A DNA stretch of 64,000 bases. It comes from Tranzscheliella williamsii. Lineage: Eukaryota > Basidiomycota > Ustilaginomycetes > Ustilaginales > Ustilaginaceae. The stretch covers positions 62,001-126,000 of the forward strand of contig JALBYF010000035.1 in the NCBI GenBank assembly GCA_023212725.1, in the 5' to 3' direction. Positions 39,105 to 52,468 of the stretch are shown in pieces. The translations under genes were made by a program, and so were the position numbers. Position 1 is the first letter of the stretch; every line of letters starts with the position of its first letter. The notes under the pieces were generated by a model. The model saw only the letters and a program-made list of their open reading frames with translations. It was not told the origin of the DNA and ran no database searches.

Positions 39105-39495
39105 GCCAGGGGTGCGCACGCCTCTTTCGCGATACCCTTTTCCTCTCGTGCTCGGGTGTGGTTGACCTACCCCACGCTGTAGCTTGTGGGTCACCAAACG
39201 GATACAATTGTGCCTCAGTGTCTGTGGACTGATAGTCTCGCAATATGCTTCCGCACCAACGCTAGACTTCTAAGGGCGCTGGAACGGCTGGAGAAAAAAC
39301 CGGTCTGCCGAGGATGAACATAGTGCTACAAATGGAGTGCGCTACAGATGATGCGCGTGGGGATGGAGAAGGGAGGGCGAGGGCGACCAAGAGGGAAGCA
39401 GAGAGCGGGCGTCGACCATCCTAGGTCTTTTGTTTGTTCAGCAGAGCTGCGCTGCGGGTATACTGCGGTCGACGCTGGCACATGACAGTGCGTGA
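39105..39495. other. Convergent intergenic region, 391 bp
   Basis: This holds the 3' flanks of the ataxin-3-like gene and NOP10. Nothing recognised. Confidence 0.4.
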
Positions 39496-39784
39496 TTACA
39501 TGGGCTTGGCGGGAAGCTGTGTGGGGAGGATCCCGAAGCGCTTCTTGATGGTGACACGATGCCTCGAGAACTTGTCGTCGGGCGAGAACCGAGCGGGGTG
39601 CGCAGACTTGGTGATAACACCATCCAAAGTCTTCTTCTTGAGAGTGTAGGTACGGTTACCGTCCTATGGCGACGCAAAGCACATCAAAGAAGAAGGCCAC
39701 CCGAAGTCAGTACCCATAACATAGGACCACAAGACATGTAAGGGCGAGCGAGCTTACCTTGTCCTGGGTGAACATGAGATGCAT
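39496..39784 (-). CDS. NOP10: H/ACA snoRNP subunit Nop10
   Basis: Exon 1 (39784-39758) encodes only [16 protein letters not shown] donor and CCATAG acceptor join exon 2 (39663-39496), encoding [20 protein letters not shown] then [20 protein letters not shown] then [15 protein letters not shown]. The 64-residue product is full length for Nop10 and carries its invariant [11 protein letters not shown] and RVTIKKRFG blocks. Nop10 binds Cbf5 in H/ACA particles that make pseudouridine in rRNA and snRNA. The tiny first exon makes the gene invisible to single-ORF callers. It is divergent from ERV25. Confidence 0.96.
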
Positions 39785-40315
39785 CTTCGATGATGATAAG
39801 AGCCTGAGCTTGCTAGTATATCCGGCGGTGGAGTTGCGGGTGCGGTGAAGGTGGCAGTAGGTGTGGAGCGATCTATCGAAAGAGCCACAGGAAGAATCGG
39901 TACTGATGAGAACGATGGACGGCTTCGAAATTCGAGCTCATCATATTTTTTCAGCTCGGCGAAGCTTCCCCACTCGTGCGAGAGATCAATTTGTGCTTTG
40001 TCCGTCCCTTGGACTTGGACCGCCTTCCAGGCTGTCAAGTTGGAAGCACGAAGTCCATTCCACGAAGCCCACAAAGGCAGCCGTGCAGCCTGACACATAC
40101 CACATCTCCATCGACGGTGCGGGACACTGTATCATACCCCGAGCTAGCTCCAAGTCGCAAGCGCCAAGGTCCAGAGACCAGAACTATCCAGCTGCATATA
40201 TACCTGCTCGTCTAGGTGCGCTTTTTGGTTACCATCATTAACGCTTCTGGCGTCGAGTCGATTGGAGAACAGCGGCGAAACCATCGACCCGTATCGATCG
40301 CTCCAATCCGCCGCT
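39785..40315. other. Divergent promoter region, 531 bp
   Basis: This lies between NOP10 (minus) and ERV25 (plus). A TATA-like CATATATAC occurs at about 40194-40202, 115 bp upstream of the ERV25 ATG. Other motifs are not seen. Confidence 0.45.
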
Positions 40316-41060
40316 ATGAAGCTTCTCTCCGCTTCGACGCCGCTGATGTTGCTGGTTGCCATCTTGTCCGTTGTTGTGGAAGCGGTCAAGTTCGACCTGA
40401 CTGCGGAGAGCCACCCTCATACCAAGTGCGTGTGGAACTATGCGCTGTCCGACTCGCTGGTCATCGTTACTATCAACACGGTGCCCAAGGAGCCATCTGA
40501 CTTTTCCAGCCAACGCCTGGATGTGGAGGTGGTCGACGGCAGCCAGCACAACAATGTCTACCTGTCCAAGAAGAACATCAAGGGGGAGACGCGGCTGGCC
40601 ATCAACACGCACACGCATGCCGACCTGGGCGTGTGCTTTAAGAACACGCTGACGGCCAAGGGCGGTGTTGCGCCGGCGATCACGGTGGATCTCGATGTTG
40701 ACATTGGCGCGGACGCGGTGGACTACAATGCGATCGCGAACCAGGAGAGCCTGAGCGGACTCGAGACCGAGATGCGCAAGCTCGAGTCCGTCGCCAACGA
40801 GATCGTCAACGAGATGGATTACCTCAAGAAGCGCGAGCTGCGCATGCGCGATACCAATCGTAAGTCCCCTGGCCCCCGCCGCCCCCACCACCCCGGCATC
40901 ACCACGTACTGACCCACGCCGCCAATCTCCCTCCACAGGCTCCACCAACATCCGCGTCTCCAACTTCGCCCTCCTCACCCTCGTCGCCCTCGTAGCCCTC
41001 GGCACTTGGCAGGTGTTCCACCTGCGCAACTTCTTTAAGCGCAAGTACCTCATCGACTAA
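40316..41060 (+). CDS. ERV25: p24 family cargo receptor Erv25 (p24 delta, TMED10 type)
   Basis: Exon 1 (40316-40859) and exon 2 (40939-41060), with a GTAAGT donor and CCACAG acceptor, give 221 residues. A signal peptide (LLSASTPLMLLVAILSVVVEA) precedes the GOLD domain (VKFDLTAESHPHTKCVWNYA, then the second Cys in ADLGVCFKNTL). A coiled-coil follows (LSGLETEMRKLESVANEIVNEMDYLKKRELRMRDTN) and then one membrane segment (FALLTLVALVALGTWQVFHL). The short tail FFKRKYLID has the FF motif for COPII and basic residues for COPI. p24 proteins cycle between ER and Golgi and help package GPI-anchored cargo. The intron falls between the coiled coil and the membrane segment, so the unspliced ORF would lose its anchor. 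Confidence 0.94.
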
Positions 41061-41331
41061 TACGCCCCGCCCAAGCCCCTCCCATGTATTCGCCCACGGC
41101 GTTACCGTCTGCATTGCCAACATCGTACTGTTTCCGGTCCTCCCAGCGGCTCGTCGACATTCTGACAGAAGTGTGTCTCGAAACGTACGGCCGGCTTATT
41201 CGCATCCCCGCGTATTTTCTCGTGCTCCTGCGTAAAATGCAGCGATCCACAAGCCACAGTCTGCAGACGAAATGTCATGGGTTTTGATTGTCTACACAAG
41301 GGCCAATGGACAGGCTAAGCGTGATGTGCGT

Positions 41332-42804
<1,473 letters not shown>

Positions 42805-42984
42805 TTATGGTGGTGAGCGGGAAGGTCAAAGGTCAGAGGAGATTAGTTTTATGAACTTCCTTCAGTTGGCTTGAGCTCACGCTGGTTGGCCTGAGCCGGG
42901 GCCAGAAGAGGGGCACGCAGTTGCCTAGTCACGGCCGCCTGCACGGATACACTTCGCTTTGTGTTGCTTTGCTTTTGGGAAGAC

Positions 42985-43032
42985 TTGCCAGATCTTCTCT
43001 CTCATCTTTCCTTTCTTTGCTTTCTTTGCCTG
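42985..43032 (-). promoter_or_regulatory. Purine/pyrimidine tract upstream of enolase
   Basis: The plus strand is a CT-rich stretch (CTCTCTCATCTTTCCTTTCT and the next 15 bases), so the coding strand carries a long AG-rich run about 230-270 nt before the enolase ATG. Such tracts are common in highly expressed fungal promoters. The role is inferred. Confidence 0.4.
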
Positions 43033-44052
43033 ACGCATTGACTTTTCTCGAGCAGCAATATTATAATATGCGCGTAGTGTTGGGAGTTTAGAAAGTCAAA
43101 ATTATTGGGCTATCTCCAATTAATATTGTAGTATTGTGAGCACCCTCCACTCCGCCGGGCATGCGTGCATCTAATGGGCACTGGGCCCGCCTCGATAACG
43201 ATCTTTCGTATTCTTCTGGAAAACAGTCCAACAGAACGGGCGAGCTTCATCCAGCCCGATCACGTTCCGGCTTCATGGATCTTATCGCTCTTTGATCGAT
43301 AATCAGCGCCGAGATCTCCTGTTCGAGTCACGCTGAATAGCGGAGGGCAATGCCAAAGGATGAAGAGGGACCGGTCTGAGCACACAGGTACGGATGGCAC
43401 GCCTCCCGATGGCCGGGCAATGGATCGGCGCTTGCTGATTTCGCAGCCTAGCCTGCAGTTTCAGTCGTCGACGCCGACACAGATGGGTAGTGCCATCATC
43501 TTAGATGAAAGGCGGAGCGCGAGAGTCTATAAACAGCAGCGTCAGGTTTAGCTACACCATGGCGTCATCTCGATTAGCAGAGCGGGGGTAACGGCGGGCT
43601 CAGCTGCTTGCAGGCTACGCCATCAAACGTGGAAGCCAAGAGCCGTTTCCGGTTCTCTCCTCACGTCTCGGGCTGATTAGGAGTTCCGTGCCCGCTGTGC
43701 GAGGCGGTAGTTGGGTGGAGGTTACCCTCCTCTTCGTCTGTATTTACCGCTCGATTCTTTCACGGACCGGTTTGGCAGAGCGAATGCGAAGAGACCAGCG
43801 CTAAACATACTGTAACTACATAACAAAGCCGGATCCCTGTACGGATCTTTCCGGCCCTGAAGCCTCTTCGACTAGCGTTCGCGCTTCACATAAATGATGC
43901 CGCTCCCGTCCGTTATGCTCCCACAGTACTACACATGATCTAAGCTAGTAAGCCAGAACAGTGAGACTTGGGTGAAAGTATATCGATGGCAAAAAGGAGT
44001 GGTAAAATGATCTCGATTAAAGTGTTCCTCAAAAGAGTGCGAAAAAGGAAAG
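43033..44052. other. Gene-free stretch, 1.0 kb
   Basis: This is upstream of enolase and downstream of tRNA-Glu. An AT-rich patch lies at 43060-43140 (ATTATAATATG, TTAATATTGTAG). No conserved ORF is seen. Confidence 0.4.
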
Positions 44053-44161
44053 TTCCCGGCCGGGGAATCGAACCCCGATCTGAGCAGTTGCTCGTAATCG
44101 CCCGACAATCAGGCGAGAACTTAGTGAGAGTGCCCTATACTAACCATTGTACTAACCAGGA
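44053..44161 (-). tRNA. tRNA-Glu(CUC), intron-containing
   Basis: On the minus strand the acceptor TCCTGGT pairs with GCCGGGA, with A as discriminator. The D arm is GTAC/GTAT with AATGGTTA, the anticodon stem GGGCA/TGCTC, the 4-base variable loop AGAT, and the T arm CGGGG TTCGATT CCCCG. The loop reads CT-CTC-A before a 37-nt intron after base 37, giving anticodon CUC (Glu GAG codons). A TTTTT run follows just downstream (plus-strand AAAAA at 44043-44047). The mature length is 72, the usual size for fungal Glu/Asp tRNAs. Confidence 0.88.
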
Positions 44162-44462
44162 AGGCACTTTGATGGATGGACGTGAGTCAGTTGCATATAT
44201 ATACGCGGCATGTGAGTGATACTGGTAGGAAAAACGAAAGCTGCTTGTGTTGAACAGCCAGCCACACATACGCTCCCACTTGATCGGTGCGCAGCCTAGG
44301 TAGGAATAATACAGTTACAATTACAACATGGAGCTGAGTCAACTTTGTGGCTAAGATGATGGCCATGATAGACGCTGGCGGTTTAGTGAGAAGGTATAAG
44401 TTGAGTATAGGGTCCGCCAAGCGCAATATCGCTGTGAAGTGTTTCATGGTCCCAGCTAGAGA
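44162..44462. other. Intergenic, 301 bp
   Basis: This lies between tRNA-Glu and the 3' end of the kinase gene. A TATATATAC sequence (about 44195-44203) sits 35 bp upstream of the tRNA. Nothing else recognised. Confidence 0.4.
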
Positions 44463-47222
44463 TCAGTCGTCGCAGGCGACGGGAGCCACATCGTCTTGCC
44501 GGATGGTAGCGTTGGACTCGAGCCAGTTGCGACCCTGCTGTGATCTGGGATCTGGCTGCAGCCTAAGAGCCTCGCCATCGCCTGAGATCTCGTTCGGAAT
44601 TTGGAAGAGGCCCGAACCGTCGCTTGCACCCGCATCCCTGGCTGACGAGTAACCAAAACTACCGCAGAGGAGCCAAGGTTCATCCCACGTTTCCCAGGGC
44701 GTTGCCCGCTTCGTTGCATCGCGGCGAAGAAGCCGCGCTACCATAGCCTTGGCCATTGGGGTGACTAGGCGAAGACTGGGAGCACAGAGAGCAGGCTCAG
44801 GCCGGTCAGTGCTGGCATCGTTCGCAGAGGGCGGCCAACGAAGGTCCCCTTTGGCGATACGCAGTAAATGCCTTTTCCGCTGTCTTGGGTCTCTGTCATC
44901 GCCATGGCCTTCGCGGGCTCCGTTGACACCGACACTAACATCCTCCATGAAGGGTAGGGAACCCGTGATTAGTGAGTAGAGCACAACACCCAGGGCCCAT
45001 GCATCCGTTTTTCGCCCATCGTATTTCTTGCCGATGATCAGCTCTGGTGCGGCATACTCCTCCGATCCACAGCGAGTTTCCAGCAAGGGATTCGACGGAT
45101 CAATGAACCGGGATAGTCCGAAGTCAGTCAGCTTGATAAGAGGCCCGGGGCTCGGCAGATGGTGTGGTCGCAGAGGCTTATACGATGCAGATCGGAAGAG
45201 CTCAGTCGTCAGAAGAATGTTCTCCAGCTTGATGTCTCGATGTACCAGATTGACCTGATGCATCCAACCGATAGCGTTCGCCAGTTCGGCGTAGATAGCT
45301 CGTACGAGCCACTCCCGCTGAGCAAACTGATCGAAATTAGACATCAAAGCCTCGAAGAGCTCGCCACCAGCGACTTGCTCGAGAACCAGCGTATGGTGCA
45401 GAGGCGTGCTGAAGGAGGTAATGAACCGCACCAGGTTCGGATGCGAGATATGCTTGAGCACTTCCACTTCTCGCACCCAGCTAACCTTCAATCGCTCGTT
45501 GTTGTTGCAAGGCTCTCTATCTAGCATCTTGAGCGCTACTACCTCATCTGTCGAGGTATCGTTCATATCTCCTGGCCTGCGGTTCAGGTTAGCTCGTTCT
45601 CGAAGGTCCTGCAATGACGAGATGAACCTGTCGGTTCGTACCGTTGACGACGATGGTGGATCTACCAAGCGACCAAGAGCCACTCGGCTAAAGGCCCCCA
45701 CCCCAAGCGTTTTGACAATGCGGTAGGGCCCTATTCGGTCTCCATCTTCTTCCTCCTCCATCGGCACTTGTGTCGGAGTGTTCGGCAGCCGCGGCACTGA
45801 CGAAGGAGTCGGTGCGAGGCTACTACCTGAGACATTCTCCGATGGGCCTTGCGTGTGTCTATACTGCCGTCGGCTTCGACCCGTGTCTTCGACAGTTACA
45901 GTTGAACTCGGCACTGGTAGTCTCTGCATCACTGACCCCCCGGAGACTGAACCAGGTTCTCTCCACAGTTTGGGCTCGGCGCGAGAAGAGTACGCAGAGG
46001 CGGGTGAGGTTTGTGGGCTTCGATCCTCTTCCAAGACCAAATTAGACCGACTCCTTGCGGGATGAGGGCTACTAGGAGCCCAGGGCATATTGGGTGGAAG
46101 GCCGTCCCATGTAGCACTGGGTACGTCAGATATACCTGACAGGGAAAGTTGAGAAGTCGAGTTGAGGTTGGATAGACTACTATTGGCAGTCATGTCGACT
46201 GCACTCAGAGGCGAATACATTGGGTCATGGGAATGGTTCGACTCTCCACTGCCAATCCGAGTGTGACGAGGCAGATCATGGATCTGCGCACTCCCATGCT
46301 GGGCGGATGCGGAGCGTAACTTGTTGCTGTTGACAGCTGCTGTTTGAACGGTCTCGGGGGGTAAGGTCGATAGTCTCAAGGGCAGGCGTACCCGATCGGC
46401 TGGGACGGCTAGAATGCCTGTATGCTCTCCGCCGTTGCCAAGCGGCGTCATAGGCTCTTGTGTGTCAGGCTGAAACGCAGCATGATCCTGTAGGTTGGTC
46501 GTCTTGATGCTCGGAGCACGCGCGAGTGTCGCAGACGATGAGTTGGTTGCGGTAGTTCCGAAGAAGGCTTGATTCCTGCTACCACACTCAGGAGAAAATT
46601 CCGGCCTCGTCGAGTCTGCCGCATCAGCGGAGGTGAGATCTGCGCGAGCCGCTGTGGAGGGCAAGGGCATGTCGAACATATTTTGCGCTTGTTCGTGATG
46701 AACAGCAGGACTTGGCAGGGGAGAGACTGGCTTCCCTTCAAAATCGTCCCAGTTTCGTCGACTGCGTATTGAGGCGGAGGAGGTCAGCTCACAGGATGGC
46801 GTAGTCAAAGAGGCGTTCGAGAAGGTGCTACCGAAACGCGAGTCGTATTGACTGGATTCTTCAGCCATGCCCGAAGTCGCGAGCGACCCAGCTCCCGAAA
46901 GGTGCAGGGAGTCGATGGAAAAGCCGCTGTCGAGCGCATCAGAGCTTCCTGCGCCCGAAGTGGGACCTGCTGAGTTGGGTGGGTTTGTCGACAGAAGTGT
47001 TCGGTGCGCTTGAGATGGCGGTGCGCGAGTCGACCGGGAGTGGAGCTCATATGTTGGTATTATATCGACGTTCGCGGGGAATCCGTCCCGTGCTAAGGCG
47101 CTGCTTAACCCCTGCTGGAGCTTCGGCGTTAATTGGTCATGGTCCTGGTCAACGCTGTCCATACGCGGTCGAGATCGGCCGAGGCGCTTACGCTCCGGTC
47201 TGCTCTGAGAGCGTGAGAACAT
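44463..47222 (-). CDS. Serine/threonine protein kinase, CAMK-like (Prr1-related?)
   Basis: This intronless gene encodes 919 residues. Residues 1-490 are Ser/Pro/Thr-rich and probably disordered. The kinase domain spans about residues 497-840. It has the glycine loop GPYRIVKTLGVGAFSRVALG, Lys in DEVVALKMLD (after an insert of about 40 residues), LVHRDIKLENILL, the DFG segment LIKLTDFGLSRFI, and CGSEEYAAPELIIGKKYDGRKTDAWALGVVLYSLITGSLPF. All catalytic residues are present, so it should be active. The SEEYAAPE activation segment and the YDGR...DAWALG stretch resemble the fungal Prr1 branch, but I recall this only approximately and give no symbol. A short tail follows the domain. No membrane or other domain is seen. 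Confidence 0.85.
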   Translation of the reverse strand: MFSRSQSRPERKRLGRSRPRMDSVDQDHDQLTPKLQQGLSSALARDGFPANVDIIPTYELHSRSTRAPPSQAHRTLLSTNPPNSAGPTSGAGSSDALDSGFSIDSLHLSGAGSLATSGMAEESSQYDSRFGSTFSNASLTTPSCELTSSASIRSRRNWDDFEGKPVSPLPSPAVHHEQAQNMFDMPLPSTAARADLTSADAADSTRPEFSPECGSRNQAFFGTTATNSSSATLARAPSIKTTNLQDHAAFQPDTQEPMTPLGNGGEHTGILAVPADRVRLPLRLSTLPPETVQTAAVNSNKLRSASAQHGSAQIHDLPRHTRIGSGESNHSHDPMYSPLSAVDMTANSSLSNLNSTSQLSLSGISDVPSATWDGLPPNMPWAPSSPHPARSRSNLVLEEDRSPQTSPASAYSSRAEPKLWREPGSVSGGSVMQRLPVPSSTVTVEDTGRSRRQYRHTQGPSENVSGSSLAPTPSSVPRLPNTPTQVPMEEEEDGDRIGPYRIVKTLGVGAFSRVALGRLVDPPSSSTVRTDRFISSLQDLRERANLNRRPGDMNDTSTDEVVALKMLDREPCNNNERLKVSWVREVEVLKHISHPNLVRFITSFSTPLHHTLVLEQVAGGELFEALMSNFDQFAQREWLVRAIYAELANAIGWMHQVNLVHRDIKLENILLTTELFRSASYKPLRPHHLPSPGPLIKLTDFGLSRFIDPSNPLLETRCGSEEYAAPELIIGKKYDGRKTDAWALGVVLYSLITGSLPFMEDVSVGVNGAREGHGDDRDPRQRKRHLLRIAKGDLRWPPSANDASTDRPEPALCAPSLRLVTPMAKAMVARLLRRDATKRATPWETWDEPWLLCGSFGYSSARDAGASDGSGLFQIPNEISGDGEALRLQPDPRSQQGRNWLESNATIRQDDVAPVACDD

Positions 47223-49091
47223 GGCGCAGAGGCGATTGTGTGCTGTATCACTGGCCAGGCGTTATGGCGAGACCATGACCTACTGCGTCTGCCTTGCTTT
47301 CTATCGACAACCTTCCCTACCGTCCACGTAGGCAAATGCAAAGATCTTGCAATGTCGATTCGGCAACTTAGTCCCGTGAATAGTCGGCTGATGCCAATGA
47401 TCTCGCAAGCTCCGACCCTTCAAAACATGTCGGAATGCCGTGGGATTGTGAACGCAGTGCGGTACGAGCTTCGGGCGGAAGGATATGTAAACAGTGTTGA
47501 AGGTCGTCAGGCTACGACATACGAAGAACAAGCCAGGTCTCTATACCTGCCCTGCTCTCTCGGCACCTCCGTCGATGTGACCTCTCAGCAGGTTCAGAGT
47601 GCAGAACGACGTCAAAGTCGACGTTTAGACGTGCAATGAGGCGGTTACAGTGATGGTAAGAATCAAGAGCCTGCCTGACGCGAAAGGATCAACGAACTAG
47701 ACCCTGACGAGCTCTCAATTGCCTTTTGCACCAAGGATGTTAGCACTCTGACTTGAAGCTCGTTTTTTCTGGCGTCTCGAGATACGCGGTTGGTCAGGTA
47801 GCGCGGCTCGCTGGTTGGGCGAAATCTACATCTACACGTACTACTTGCTCTCCCCCGAAGACACATAACTCAGCACGTATTGAATCTCTTCACAATCTCG
47901 GCACTCGTGTTCCTCCAGAGACGACCTCCTTCACAACGGCGAAGACGTAGCTTGGGCAGTGCAGCCATCATCGGCGGTATTGTCGCCATTCCTCATCCAT
48001 TCTGTTGGTCAGGATGGCGGGAAAACAACAGTGTAAGTAGCGTCGGCGTAAGGAGTGGTTGTTCAGTTAGTTGTATTTGACATCCCAAGCATGAAGCATA
48101 CCCATGCCACGTCCAGCGCGATTAGGCGAACTGTGACGATCGAGCGCGGTCGTGTAAAGTTTATATATGATTTGACGTTCGCTCGATCCGATAGCTATGC
48201 GCGCCCCTAAGCTTATCTGAGTTCGCCGCGTTGCGTGGCAGCATCGCAAAAAGTGGCAGGAAATACGCTGGGCACGGCAGCGCAGGTGACGGCCATGGCG
48301 CTACACACTCGGCTTAGTCTAGGAAACGTACTGAGATCTGTCACTACCTCATAAATGTGCCTTGACCAACATGGGAAAGCAACTGGCACGCACGCCTTGG
48401 CTTCGGAATCCCCGCAACAAGGCCATACAGTACTCGCGAACCCTGACACAATTTCGGGAGCGCGTCAACGCAGAAGCGGTTTCAATTCGAATCACAGCTC
48501 GCCGTGTCGGTAACAGCGTTTTCCACCTCGCATCTACCCTCTACCCTCGGTGTCACCGCGTTGTGCGGTGCCCTTCGAACAGCCAACTGTCGGAGACGGT
48601 ACAGAAATGTTGCACTGCCTCTGTCCGGGCGCTGATATCGACAGCATGGTCTATGCGGACCCAGCGGCAAGATCGACTCCGCAGTAGCTGCGCAATGCGA
48701 CTGAACTGCGTGCTTCGGCTCACCCGGGCCATAGCCCTAGTCTTGCAAAGTCGCTCTCCCGTCTGTGCGTCTGTGAAGCCTTCCATATCGTGATAAGGTT
48801 GTCTGTTGTGTTCAGCACGACATTGCGCAGCAAATGGGTGCGAAGCCAGTGGCTGTGGCCTGTCATTCACATTTGAAGACTCATAGGCGATAACGGCCAC
48901 CGTCAAAGGTAGCAAGATGGGCCGCCTGACACTCACACTCTTAAGCATTCCACGAAACACTGCCTACATCGTATAGCTAATCTACCATCTTTTTTCTACT
49001 GAGGAAGCGCACATACGTCTTTGTTCTTCATTTGAGGGCGCAACGAAGAGCGCCAAGACTCTACAGTGGGGGTTTTGTCGCAGCGCCAGTC
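47223..49091. other. Gene-free stretch, 1.87 kb
   Basis: This divergent region lies between the kinase gene (minus) and MER3 (plus). ORFs of 60-145 codons overlap in several frames without recognisable domains. A TATA-like TTTATATATG occurs near 48160. I see no RNA gene or repeat. GC is visibly lower than in the left third of the window. Confidence 0.4.
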
Positions 49092-52000
49092 ATGTTTTCC
49101 GAAGACTTTTCCTTCGAGACGCTAGCACAGCAATATGGAGTTGGCGGTGGTACCTTCGGGGAACCAGCCGCGGAGCTATGGACGCCTGCTCCAGGTGAAG
49201 ACGCAGCATATCAATCAACCTCTCCAACATCTGAGTCTTCCCCCAATCTTGCCTTCACAGAGCCTCGTTGGACGTCGTCTGAGATCACGGACGCATGTGT
49301 TGCCGACCGCTTTCAACCAACCAGACCGCAAGAGCTATTGCTCGCCACCAGCTCGACGAGGGCGACGGCGTCCATCAAATCACAAGTGCAGGCACCATGT
49401 ATACCAGCAGTTGAAACAGTACGGCAGCCTGGTGCTTTTGGTCAGCCTGCTGTAGAGGATGGCATCCCGCTACAGATAGGCGATCCCAGGAACCGCTCTC
49501 AACAATTTGTGGTTGAGCCGGAGTCAGGCAGAAAAATTGCCCTTGTGCCCGTCACTTCGCTACGTACGTACCGTAGTTCCCGAACGTGCTGTGGGGATAC
49601 AGCTCTGTTTCGATGCTGATGATTGATCTTTACCTTCTTCGTGACAAGCGCTTACGTACCGCCAACTCTTTTCCTTTCCCTTTTTCAATGCCGTACAATC
49701 GACTTGTCTACCGAGTGTGAGGTTCGAGCGTTCCTGCGTCGACCATGTTGGGTCTCACTGCGCTTACCCTCGCCCTGTGTTCTCTTGATAATCGTCTGAC
49801 GTCTTCAGGTGCTCGAAGGCGGTTCGAATATCGTCATGTCGGCTCCCACTGGCGCGGGCAAAACGGTCATATTCGAACTGGCGCTGATTCGCATGCTGAT
49901 GGAAGATTCTCAGACCACCAAAGCAGTGTATCTGGCGCCAACAAAAGCACTGTGCGCTGAGAAAACTCGTGATTGGTCTCGCCGTTTCGGCCAACTTGGC
50001 TGCGGCGTCACAGAGTTGACTGGCGATTCGGTTCATGGTTTACACATCGCTCGTAAGAGTAGGGTCATTGTTACCACTCCCGAGAAGTGGGATAGCCTAA
50101 CACGGAAGTGGAATGAACAACAGGCCATCTTGTCCACTATCCGCCTGATGCTTGTCGACGAGGTTCACATCCTCAACGAACCAGATAGAGGTGCTCGGCT
50201 CGAGGTGTTAGTGACCCGCACAAAACTTCATGGTCATCGCGTCCGTTTCATTGCAGTGTCAGCAACCATTCCCAATCTCGAGGACGTGGCTTCATGGATC
50301 GGTCGAGCAGACAATCAACCACACCATCGAGCGGAAAACGCAGTGATGTTCCAGTTTGGAGAGGAATTTCGACCTTGCCCTCTGACCAAGTTCGTATATG
50401 GGTATCCAAAAGCGAGAGACGAGTTCGCGTTCCAATCTTATCTGAATCACAAACTTCACGACCTGATCGAGAGCCATGCATTTGGGAAGCCGTGCCTCGT
50501 CTTCGTAGCGACGCGGCGCTCGACGGCACAAGCGGCTGCAGCTCTCGTTGATACGTACAAGAGGCTGCAGGCGGAAGGCAAACGAACCCCGGCGCTAGCT
50601 CCTGGATCCGAAAACCTCTCGTTCGAGGATTCGGAGTTACAAGCGCTAGTGACGTCAGGTGTCGCATTCCACCACGCTGGTCTCTCTTTGAGCGATCGAC
50701 GCAGAGTGGAACAGGCTTTTCTGGAAGGACGCCTTTCTGTTCTATGCTGTACGACTACCCTGGCCACCGGTATCAATCTGCCTGCATTCTGCGTCATTGT
50801 CCGCGGCACAAAGCAATTCGATGGACAGTGGAGCGAGATTGCCGATATCGATCTAATTCAGATGATGGGTCGCGCTGGCCGGCCTCAATATGATCGAGAA
50901 GGGGTGGCTGTAATTATGTGTGAAGACACTTTGCAGCAGAAATATCGCGACCTCGTAAGCGGAACGCGTGACATGGAGTCGGGTCTTGCAACCACCCTGG
51001 TTGAGCATGTCAACGCTGAGATCGGCCTTCGTGGGAGGACTTCTAGCACCGAGATGGAAGGATGGATTCGCCAGAGTTTCATGTGGACTCGTATCCAAAA
51101 GAATCCGACGCACTACCTCAGCAAAGACGAAGGAATCTGCTTGGACAGCAGTGACGAGGTCTTGCAATATTTGAGCTGCAAGACTGTCAACATACTTGAA
51201 TCCACTGGACTGGTCAATTACGATAAAGAAACCAACGAGCTGACCTCAACAGAGTATGGCGACATAATGTCGCGCTTCTTTCTCCGCCATGCCACCATGA
51301 TGACTTTGCTACGCATCGAACAGGGCGCCGGGACCCGGTCCATTTTGGAAGGCATTTCGGAAGCGGAAGAGTTCGCTGACCTCAGGCTCCGCCAAGGCGA
51401 AAAGAGCTGCTTGCAAGCACTTCGAGTGAACGCAGAGATTCGCTTCCCACCTAAGCAACTTAACGCTGTCAAAGACAAAGTCTCTCTGCTCATCCAAGCG
51501 ACGCTCTCGGCTGTAAGCCTAGCCCAGCTTCCCAAATCCGTCGGAACCGAGCACAGTCTCTTTTCGGATGTCAGAAGGATCTTCCAACATGCGCCAAGGA
51601 TCGTCAAAGCCGTTATGGATATCGCCATATATCGACGTGACGGCAACGCTTGCAAGGCTGCCCTCGAGCTCGCAAGGTCGGTCAGTGCTCGAGCATGGGA
51701 CGGATCTCCTGCCATGCTGCGTCAAATCGAGCACATTGGCGACAAATCCATCAAGGCCTTAGCCAACGCTGGGTTGGGCACCTGGGCTACTTTGGCAAGC
51801 GCGACTCCGACTCGCATCGAGATGATACTGAATCGAAACCCACCTTTTGGCAGTAACGTGATCAAAGCTGCCCAGTCTGCTCCCAGTTTCGGCCTCGAAG
51901 TATTACAACGGTCACTACCTCCCTGCGAGCAGCCTTCGGGTATGAAGGGCATGGACGTCGCCTTGGATATTTCGATCAGGCTCGAAAATAGAGCGACCTG

Positions 52001-52468
52001 TATGCTGAAGAGCAAGACCTCCAAACTGCCACTCAGCGCGTGTGTGCTGACACTGACTTCTGACCACCAGTACATCGACTTCCGCAGGATGCCTTTGTGG
52101 CGACTGGACAAGGTCAAGACCTTTACAATCAGATGCACGATCAAGGATACACACACGCATGTGTTCGTTTATGCGGCTTGTGATGAGGTTGCGGGTACCT
52201 CGGTACTGGCAGACCTCCAGCCGGCCGATATGGCCGTTCATTCACACCGAACGAAACTGGTGCGTGCCAAAGCGCCCAACGAGCTGGTCACAGCGCTTGA
52301 TTCGGTAAGTTTGGCCGCGCTTTATTAGACAGACTAACGCAGTGGCCTAACCACATTCACGTTCGCATGGGTCAGGACAATGACGCAACAGCAGACGCTG
52401 CTTCAATGCATCAGGAGTCTGTCATGGCGAACAAGCATAATACTGCTCGTGTCGCCGAGAAACTGTAG
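49092..52468 (+). CDS. MER3: Meiotic DNA helicase Mer3/Hfm1
   Basis: Four exons join in frame: 49092-49563, 49649-49716, 49809-52304 and 52376-52468, giving 1042 residues. The 68-nt second exon supplies the family-diagnostic YRQLFSFPFFNAVQS immediately before the helicase core. Motifs are Walker A SAPTGAGKT, motif Ib TTPEKWDSLTR, DEVH box LVDEVHILNE, SATIPN, TGVAFHHAGL, TTLATGINLPA and QMMGRAGRPQYD, followed by the winged-helix and Sec63-like helical region. Mer3/Hfm1 is a ZMM protein that extends recombination intermediates to promote crossovers in meiosis. The Ser/Pro-rich N-terminus of about 160 residues is disordered. The last exon replaces a short intronic tail (VSLAALY) with DNDATADAASMHQE. 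Confidence 0.92.

Noticed and set aside
43318..43340. Possible tRNA T-arm (TGTTCGAGTCA)
   Set aside because: The flanking bases do not pair and no acceptor or anticodon stem can be built.
47238..47639. 133-codon open frame in the kinase-MER3 gap
   Set aside because: It abuts the kinase start on the opposite strand and lacks any conserved motif; more likely promoter DNA.
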